Part shown: one piece after another, positions 56,778-64,000 of the stretch
Numbering within the stretch: the stretch's first letter is position 1
Layout of the letters: each line of letters starts with the position of its first letter
From: Flaveria trinervia
Lineage: Eukaryota; Streptophyta; Magnoliopsida; Asterales; Asteraceae
Reading direction: 5' to 3'
Length of the DNA: 64,000 nt
Assembly (NCBI GenBank): GCA_025506515.1
Contig: CM046457.1
Coordinates: 36,218,231-36,282,230, forward strand
Made by a program: the position numbers and the translations under genes
The notes under the pieces: generated by a model
What the model was told of the DNA's origin: nothing
Databases searched by the model: none
What the model saw: the letters and a program-made list of their open reading frames with translations, nothing else

Positions 56778-58262
56778 CTGTTCATCTTCTGGAATTACAT
56801 CACTTTTCTTTTTAACGCCGTTGACCTCTAACAAATATAGAAAACATGGTTTATCAAAAGCTTTTGTATAGAGGTCAGTGCGTTGAAAATCCATATTTAT
56901 TTTAACAATATTGATTAGATTCTTTTCAAAACAATCACGTATAAAGTGATATTTTATTCCGATGTGTTTGGTCTTAGGATGTTGGACAGGACTTAAGTAA
57001 CGGCTATCGCAGCAGAATTATCAACAAATACATGGGTGTTAGAAAATTTCAAACCGCAGTCCCGCATCTGCTGTTGAATCCAGATGATTTGAGAACAGCA
57101 GTTTGCCGCACTAACATATTCATCTTCATAAGTTGACAACGCAACTGATATCTGCTTCTTACACTGCCACGTGACTAATCTTCTCCCAAGGAATTGACAA
57201 TCTGCTGAGGTGGATTTGTAGTTCATCTTGCAGCCGCCATAATCCGAGTCACTGTACGCGGTAAGCTCAAAGTCATCGTCATAAGGATACCCCAACCCAA
57301 GTGTTGGTGTACCCTTCAGATAATGAAATATCCTTTTGACCCCAATAAGATGGTTAACTTTTGGTTGTGCCTGATATCTTGAACAAAGACATGTTGCATA
57401 CATAATATCAGGTCTTGAGGTAGTAAGCTACATGAGGGATCCAATCATTCCTTGGTACATGGTGGCATCAACCAGATCACCATTCTCGTCAGGTGCTACA
57501 TCATGATTTGTAGCAAGCGGAGTCCGAGCTACGGAAGCATTCTACATCTCAAACCGACTGAGAATATCTCCTACATAGTTGGTCTCATGTAGAAATATCC
57601 CGTTTTGTGTTTGATCCACCTGTAACGCGAGAAAGAACTTCATCTCTCCCATGGCACTCATTTCAAATTCCGCCTTCATTACTGCTTCAAACTCTTTACA
57701 TAATCTTCGTTCTTCGAATCGAAGATTATTTCATCAACATAAATCTGAACTAGCAGCAGATCACCATCATTTTCTTTGATGAACAGTGTACAGTCAATTA
57801 CATCTCAACAAAATCCGTGTTTCACCAGGTGAGTTGAGAGTTTTTCATACCATGCTCTCGGGGCTTGGTGAAGCCCATAGAGAGCCTTATCCAGCTTGTA
57901 AACTCTGTCCCGATGATATGGATCCTCAAATCCTTCAGGTTGACTGACATACACTGTTTCCTAGATTTCACCATGAAGAAATGCACTCTTTACATCCAAT
58001 TGATAGACTTTAATCTTCATGTAAGAGGCATAGGCTAGGAAGATCCGGATGGCTTCCATTCTCGCCACAGGTGCAAATACTTCATTGTAATCAATTTCCT
58101 TGACTTGTCAAAATCCTTGAACTACAAGTCGAGCCTTGTTCATGATGATGACACCTTTGTTATCTTCCTTACATTTCAAGACCCACTTCGTGCGAATGAC
58201 TTTAGCACCTTCACGTCTATCTACCGGTGTCCATACACCTAACTTCTTAAAGTGTATGGACA
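56778..58262 (-). pseudogene. pol: V pol: reverse transcriptase and RNase H, broken
   Basis: Minus strand. RT shows NKARLVVQGF (about 58130), FAPVARMEAIRIFLAYASY, DVKSAFLHGEI, RVYKLDKALYGLHQAPRAWY and YVDEIIF, where Copia RTs have YVDD (near 57740; the D to E change would likely cripple the enzyme). Then come FEMSAMGEMKFFL, SRPDIMYATCLCSRYQA and RNase H (FELTAYSDSDYGGCKMNYKS, CQFLGRRLVTWQCKKQ, VDNSAAIAV). The tail reads KHIGIKYHFIRDCFEK. There are several stops. Protease and integrase are absent: gag follows directly upstream. Motifs fit a Sirevirus-type Copia. Confidence 0.85.
58113..58133. repeat. 21-bp segment with inverted copy at 58275-58295
   Basis: The 21 bases at 58113-58133 (coding LVVQGF in V pol) are the exact reverse complement of 58275-58295, beside the deletion junction. 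This is a scar of a templated rearrangement. Confidence 0.8.
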
Positions 58263-58294
58263 ATGTGAGAAGAACTCGACTTGTAGTTCAAGGA

Positions 58295-58498
58295 TGTGGT
58301 GGGGGCACCACTTTATATCCCAAACCCTCCCCATTGTTGCGCTCTCTCACTAAGTGTTGGACAATGTGAGAAGAACTCGTCCAACTATACAGTTTTTTTG
58401 TTTTAATGAATTTACTTATACTTCCAAAACAGCCTTTTGTTTCTTTATGTCTTCTAGGGAGTTTAGATAGAACTTAATGTCATTAGCTTGGTTAAAGG
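58295..58498. repeat. 204-bp direct repeat, copy 1
   Basis: Near-identical to 58527-58730, offset 232 bp. The first ~90 bp begin with the palindrome GTGGTGGGGGCACCAC, with 'tatatcccaaaccctcc' following, and do not look like Copia coding sequence. The rest is V gag coiled-coil sequence. Confidence 0.88.
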
Positions 58499-58526
58499 TT
58501 TACTTTTGGCATTCATCAAGGTCTCA

Positions 58527-58730
58527 TGTGGTGGGGGTACCACTTTATATCCCAAACCCTCCCCATTGTTGCGCTCTCTCACTAAGTGTTGGACAATGTG
58601 AGAAGAACTCGTCCAACTATGCAGTTTTTTTGTTTTAATGAATTTACCTATAATTCCAAAACAGCCTTTTGTTTCTTTGTGTCTTCTAGGGAGTTTAGAT
58701 AGAACTTAATGCCATTAGCTTGGTTAAAGG
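58527..58730. repeat. 204-bp direct repeat, copy 2
   Basis: Partner of 58295-58498. It joins the intact upstream gag sequence. Confidence 0.88.
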
Positions 58731-60475
58731 CTACAACTTCAGTTTCCCTAAGTTGTTTATTCAAGAGTTCTATCTTTTCTTTATAGTTGTGCTCATTTTG
58801 TTTTAAGACTGCATTTGCTTCAGTGTCTAATAACCTAGCAGATTTCATATCAATGTTTTCCCAAAATTATTACAATCCGAACAAGCATGATTATTGAAAA
58901 GTTGAGTAGTGGTCCTTACCTAAGAGGTGAGGTTGAATTAGCCATCAAAGCAGTGTTTGACTTTTCTGGTTCTGGTGATTCTTGACTTGTTGAACTTGTC
59001 CCTTCTTCAGGCAGGTGATCAACTACATTTGCAGTTTCATTTACATTTGACATCACAAGTTCTACTGCAATATCACCTTCGCTTTTTGAGTCGTCATCTA
59101 GATCCTCAACACTAGTAATGTTGGATACTCCCGGAGACACAAACCGAAAGCTCCAATCTTGTCCTTCGTCATCATGAGCTGTTAAGGCTTTAGGATCCTT
59201 TCTTGACGAAGTAGGACTACTTGTGGGCTTTATCCTGACGAGTGAAAGATGAGAATGGATACCCATTTCCCGTCTTATTGAGCTTCACACATTCACGTTT
59301 GAAGTGCCCCTTTTCCCCACAGTTGAAGCAGGTGACTTTTGTCTTGTCAAAACCAAAAGTTTTGTCCTTAGTGGCAATCAGATTCTGTCCGGTCTTCTTG
59401 ACAAACTTCTTTTCTCTCCAAACAGCACTTGCTAAGGCCCACATGATGTCCACTCTTTCTAACTCTGTCTCGTCTACCTGCTCGTAGTCCTCATCTGCTA
59501 GATCACACTTCCCAACTTTCGCAGCAACTAGCCCGTCATAGGAGTGGACAACAGCTGCTAAGAGATCCATGTGCTCCTTTGCTACATCAACTGTCATATT
59601 CCCGAGATTCTCGGTCTTCAGTTTGGTAACATTTGCTTCAGGTGCTATGTATTGGGTACGAGACGACCTTGACGTGTTAGATCCTGAAGTATTAGCTTGC
59701 GATGGACCAGCTGAACTTGACACAAACGCCAAGTGGCGCTCCAGAGGTTTTGGCTAGTGGAGTTGAGTTGTATAGTGCCGGATTCTGATCATATGAAGAC
59801 TTTTGGGCACCGTACTTCATCCTCAACTCTCTTCCTGCAGTTTCAGAATGAAGTCGTTGATGTCTAACTTCGGTAGCATATCATTTTGTCTGGGGTTGGA
59901 AACAAACTAACTCCACTTCTCGGGCAACCCATCTGCAAAGTTTGAAACTTTATCTTCCATAGACGTAGTGACTCCATGAGTGTGCAGCTCACTCATCAGG
60001 TGGCAGAAACGATCAATTGCATCGTCCAAGCTCTCCTTTCCCATTGACGAGAACTTGTCAAACTCCTTCAACGCTTTAGCCTTCAGAGCTTTTAATGATG
60101 CATTTCCCTCATACCTCTTTTCCAATGCATCTCACAGCTCTTTAGCTTGCTTGTTCTTAGAAAATTGATGGAAGATGTCCTTAGGAATTGACTGTGTGAG
60201 CAACGCATATACTTTCTTCTTTGCATTGTACTTTACCTTTTGTCCGTCAGTCATACCGCTTAAGGTGAGTTTGACTTTATCTACACCTACAGGCGTACTA
60301 TATCCTGTCTCTATCGACTCCCATAGATTAGGATCTACTCCATTAAAGTAAATCTCAATTCTTTGCTTCCATTATCGGTAATCATCTAACGTTAAAAGCT
60401 TAGGGGGCTTGTTATGATTTCCCACTTCATTTTCTAAAAGCAACAGATTTTGAATCCTAGAGTCCCTTCCGGTGG
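58640..60475 (-). pseudogene. gag: V gag, broken and truncated by the Gypsy insertion
   Basis: Minus strand. The N-terminal start of the domain is KPPKLLTLDDYR...WKQRIEIYFNG (60330-60420). The UBN2 domain shows ALEKRYEGNASLKALKAKAL and FCHLMSELHTHG (59907-60130). A CCHC knuckle CFNCGEKGHFKREC lies near 59285-59330, then an acidic stretch and a coiled-coil segment (EKIELLNKQLRETE, 58648-58850). Stops and shifts are present. The 5' end of gag, the leader and the 5' LTR are cut off by the LTR at 60476. Protease and integrase, which should follow, are deleted. Confidence 0.82.
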
Positions 60476-62795
60476 TGTAACACCCGATTATTTTTATAGT
60501 CAAAGACAGAAAAATAAGTAAAGAAAAGAAGGAAAAGAAATAAGACCCAAGTCTAGGGGTAAAAAATGTCCAAAGGGACAAAATGTTTGAAAAGTGGGTG
60601 TAAAAGGTGGTATGGCCGCCCAAATGTAACATACACACTGATTTTCGGGTTTTAGAGAGAGAAAGTGCAGCAATTCTCGGTTTTGAAGGAAGAACTAGAA
60701 AGAACTCGAATTCAAGGTAAGAATTCATGCTTTTATGGTGTTCTTAACTAGTCTTATCCTCGGGTTGATGCTTATGTGTGTTTGTATGTGTTCGAGTATG
60801 TTGTTTTTAGTGGGTTCTAAGTGGTTGAATTCAATTTGCAAACGAGTTTGGAGGAAGCCATACTCAAGAGCTGTAAAGGTGAGTTCTAGTTCCCCTCTTT
60901 TACTTGTTTTTAACTAATTTTGGGGCTGGAAATGCATGAATGTATGTTTTTATTTAACTGGGTTTCAGGCCCGAATGCTTGAATGTGTGTATGATGATGG
61001 CATGATGTGATGTCTGACTATGTTCATGCTTGAGGATGTATGATGGTGTTATAAGGCTTAGAGGGTAAGATTTAAGCAGAGAACCTAATGAATGGTGCAT
61101 GGAAATTGATTATGATGTTTTAGACCCACTTGATAAGTCTTTAAATCTACCTAAGCGTTTGGAAGTAAATGCGGATGAAAATGATTAATGCGGATGAACA
61201 TTAACTAATGGATAAGTCAATGCTGGTGAAGTCAATGTGGATGAAGTCAATGCGGATGAGCATTGACTAAGTGCAGGAAATACGGCTGAGTATTTGCCTA
61301 GGTATAGAAAGGCGGGCGAGCAAAGTAAGTCAATGCGGATGAACATTGACTAAGTGCAGGAAATGCAGATGAGCATTTGCCTATGTTTGGGAAATGCGGG
61401 TGAGCAAAGTAAGTCAATGCGGATGAAGTGTGTCAATGCGGATGAGCATTGACTAAGTATAGAAATGCGGATGGCAAATGCAGATGAACTATAGCCAATG
61501 TGGATGAACTGTAGGAAATGCGGATGACTATAGCAAATGCGGATGAACACTTAAAAAATTCTGACTTTTTGGGAGAAAAAGGAGTAATGTATGCTTTGAC
61601 CAAGGAGGTTCCCAAGGGTTATGTAAGTTGACTTATTAGGTCATAATGGTATGATGGGCATGTAATGTTATGTGCTTGATGTTTATGATGATGGTGATGT
61701 TGCATGGTTATGCATGATATATGTTATGTATGTATGATGCCCTGCATGATGATGTATGATTGATATGTTTATGTTCCTTGTGATGTTGTATGATTATCTT
61801 TCCGATGGCTTTATGTGTTATGATAATGAATGAATGAACGAAGTATTATGTAACGTAAAGTGAAAGATAATGAAAAAGGAACATGATGAATGAATGCATG
61901 CATTTATGAATGAATGAATGTAAGAAAGGCTTGCAAGCAAATGTATGGAGGTTGACACCCAATGAAGGGTGTTAGCTCAACTGTGTGCGGGTTAGCTACC
62001 CCAGAAGGATGCACACTGGGGTCTAATCTTTGTGATTGACCATACTTATGGGATCCTTGTCGCTTGCCCTAGGTACTGGAGCCAGCTTCGTGCACAACAT
62101 CCGGGGTCTATGAAAGACCACAGGCCCAGTTACCTACTTCGTGCACAATGTTCAGGGTATAGCATATGGGATTGATCCAGAATGAAAGAGAAAAGATAGA
62201 TTGTGAATGTACTTAGCTTAGGTACTGGAGTCAGCTTCGCGCACAATGTTCAAGGTCTATGAAAGACCTCAGGCCCAGTTACCCGCTTCGTGCACAATGT
62301 TCGGGGTAATGTACATTTCACTGGAAGTAATGATGAATGAATGAAAGTATGAACGAATGAACGAAGTAGATAATAATGATATTATCTTGATGTACCTACG
62401 ATGTATGATCACGAACGAATGTAAAGTATAATATGTTTTTATGCGAAAGGATGGTCTTATGAAAGAAAAGTAAGTTTTATTATAAACTAGAACTCACTCA
62501 GCAACGCTGACTTTTATGAATTTTCTAGTTGGCAGGTGAGCATTGCTGAGGATGGCACGAGGCAGCTGCTCAGCTCTTTTGGATGGCATCCATTTATTTA
62601 AGACTTTTGTGATGTAATACAACATTGTAATTTTGTAACCGACAAACGATGCATTATTTTGCAAAAGTTTTTATGATGAAATGAAATGCCATTTGTTTAT
62701 GTTTCCACTGCAATGTTTTGATAATTAAATGATAAGTATATATTTTATGTGCGATGAATTACCAGCTGTAAGCGTCCCGGCCACGGGGCCTTACA
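60476..62795 (+). repeat. 5' LTR of a Ty3/Gypsy element
   Basis: 2,320 bp from TGTAACACCCG to GGGGCCTTACA. It contains 'tcaatgcggatgaacattga'-type tandem repeats (61150-61560) and a two-copy repeat of about 90 bp at 62071-62160 and 62221-62313 with CTTCGTGCACAATGTTC in each half. It lies within V gag. The other LTR is outside the window. Confidence 0.85.
61150..61560. repeat. tandem repeats in the Gypsy LTR
   Basis: Imperfect short units built from AATGCGGATGA and 'cattgactaagtgcaggaaa', with a longer period of about 90 bp in the centre (about 61240-61420). Confidence 0.8.
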
Positions 62796-62797
62796 AG

Positions 62798-62811
62798 TTG
62801 GTATTACAGCC
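62798..62811 (+). other. primer binding site of the Gypsy element (variant)
   Basis: TTGGTATTACAGCC two bases after the LTR. The usual tRNA-iMet site is TTGGTATCAGAGCC, so two bases differ. Confidence 0.75.
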
Positions 62812-63130
62812 AAAGATTAAGTGAAATGGGTAAATTTTCAAATGAACCTTAACTTAAACTGAGAATGAGATGGATTGGGAATGGGATGCCAATGTGAGTA
62901 GCTGCGTGCCATCAGGTATTTTTGTAAAGATAACTGGTTTTATATGCGCATGGTATGTGGTTATGTGTTGTATGTAGATTTAAATACTCATGTAGTTAGG
63001 ACAGGTAATGCTTGGGGTATGAAAGTAAAGTAAGTGGTTAATCACAACTAGCCACTGTAATTAGGGACTTACTATACTTGCCATAAACTGAGCCGTTTCC
63101 TTGAATGACTGTATTAGTGTTTAAATCTTT

Positions 63131-64000
63131 TAGTGTGAGTTAGAACCAGAAACCCCTCATCCAGAGGGTGAAGATGAGAGTGCTAACCTCAGAGCATCAG
63201 TGAAGGAGGCAGTTGTGGTAGAAGTGCATCAAGTCATGCAAACGATCCTACCGTCTGTGGTGACCGAAGTGATAAAGGCAGTTAGAGAGGGGGAGAGAAG
63301 GGAAAGGAATGGACCTACCAGCGAAAGAAGACAGCCCGAGACTGAGACGGTTCCGTCCCATGACAAAGAAGAGGAAGAAGCAGAGCCTGTGCAGGAGGCG
63401 GTATGAGGCTGTAACTACGGGGTGTTTATGAGATGCAAGCCCCCTACTTTTGTTGGAAACGGCACCGCTGCTGCGGCTCACCGGTGGGTGAGGGAAATAG
63501 AGGCTATACTTGATATCAGCGAGTGTCGAGAGGACCAGAAAGTTAAGTTTGCTACCCACTCTTTTATGGACTCAGCTCTATGCTGGTGGGACAATATTGT
63601 TGAAGCTGAAGGCAGCAGGGCCATTGGTAGAATGAGATGGTCCAAACTGAAGAAGTTGGTGATTGAGGAGTTTTGTCCTCACCGGGAAATGGACAAGGTT
63701 GAAAGGGAGTTTTTGCAATTTGAGGTGGGAACGATGACACACCAAAAGTACACCACAAAATTTCAATGAAATGGCACGTCTAGTGCCAGATCAGGTGACA
63801 CCTCTATCTTGGAAGATCAAGAGGTATATTCAGGGTTTGCCAGCGGACATTCGTAGGCACATAATTACCGCCCGACCAAGCACGTTTAGGTCGGCGGTGA
63901 ATTTGGCAGGAAGGTTATATGACGAAAGGAGTGTGGTGGTGGTGGCTAAAGGTAGTCGGAAGGGTGGAGGTGATAGAAACTAGAACGGGAAGAGGTTTGG
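63131..64000 (+). pseudogene. gag: Gypsy gag, start, frame-shifted, running off the window
   Basis: Three successive frames form one gag. The first is an acidic leader (about 63131-63406, VKEAVVVEVHQVMQTILPS). The second is the retrotransposon gag domain (63422-63770: CKPPTFVGNG, WVREIEAILDISEC, DSALCWWDNI, LKKLVIEEFCPHREMDKVE, QFEVGTMTHQKY). The third continues 63771-63983 (MARLVPDQVTPLSWKIKRYI, GLPADIRRHI). These are typical of chromovirus/Tekay-like gag. A one-base shift near 63768 separates the last two parts. Zinc knuckle and pol would lie beyond 64000. Confidence 0.85.

Larger units (their letters stand above)
49049..60475 (-). mobile_element. V/W Copia element (proposed single element, 5' end missing)
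   Basis: V gag and pol, the repeat/TATA spacer, the W aORF, PPT and LTR all lie on the minus strand, in the same order as in A/B/C. I infer they are one old element over 11 kb long, missing PR-IN, interrupted by a solo LTR at 53751-54731 and cut at its 5' end by the Gypsy insertion. The 5' LTR needed to prove it is outside the window. Confidence 0.55.

Noticed and set aside
58295..58385. TRIM or Cassandra-type element at the repeat module
   Set aside because: There are no 5S rRNA-like motifs, no primer site and no clear LTR ends.

Overview
This window is plant nuclear DNA made almost entirely of long terminal repeat (LTR) retrotransposons, most of them Ty1/Copia, inserted into one another. 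I found no host protein gene, tRNA or rRNA. The plant is probably a dicot. Asteraceae is my best guess, because Copia elements with this kind of extra 3' gene are, as I recall, common there; I could not check this.

Layout. (1) The scaffold is an Angela/Tork-like Copia element, here called Y, on the + strand. Its left LTR is 326-1014 plus 13909-14130, its leader and gag/protease/integrase are 14131-17111, its reverse transcriptase/RNase H is 42885-44864, and its right LTR is 45660-46624. (2) Element A (1015-13908, - strand) sits inside Y's left LTR with target-site duplication ACAGC. (3) Element C (17112-42884, + strand) sits inside Y's integrase with duplication TAAAG. C is itself split by a block (18956-32236) holding a truncated inverted copy E and element B (19883-32236, - strand). 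A, B, C and E are one family. (4) At 46625-48849 there is unassigned DNA carrying a 512-bp hAT-type MITE with a perfect 8-bp duplication. (5) 48850-60475 holds a second, more degraded Copia lineage on the - strand: gag and pol (V), then a further extra ORF, PPT and LTR (W). A solo Y-family LTR interrupts it. (6) 60476-64000 is the 5' LTR and gag start of a Ty3/Gypsy element, inserted in V's gag.

The most notable system is the A/B/C family. Each copy has LTR, tRNA-iMet primer site, gag with two zinc knuckles, PR-IN-RT-RH pol, a spacer of about 700 bp, a large additional ORF (aORF, about 1,115 codons), PPT and LTR. In all three copies a TATA-like box lies 74-76 bp before the aORF start, followed by a conserved leader motif. 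The spacer upstream is packed with the same short palindromic repeats (CAGTAGTT/AACTACTG, CAGTCGTT) that fill the LTR U3. This suggests that aORF is made from its own subgenomic promoter, co-controlled with the LTR. The W aORF shares an N-terminal domain pattern with it, and W also has matching CAGTCG palindromes in both its LTR and the region before its aORF.

A second notable structure is the head-to-head inverted repeat at 17112-20749 (LTR, leader and gag in both arms, 26-bp loop). It starts from a promoter-bearing LTR and could yield hairpin RNA against the whole family. All coding regions carry stops and frameshifts, so I annotate them as pseudogenes; some single-base indels may be sequencing errors.
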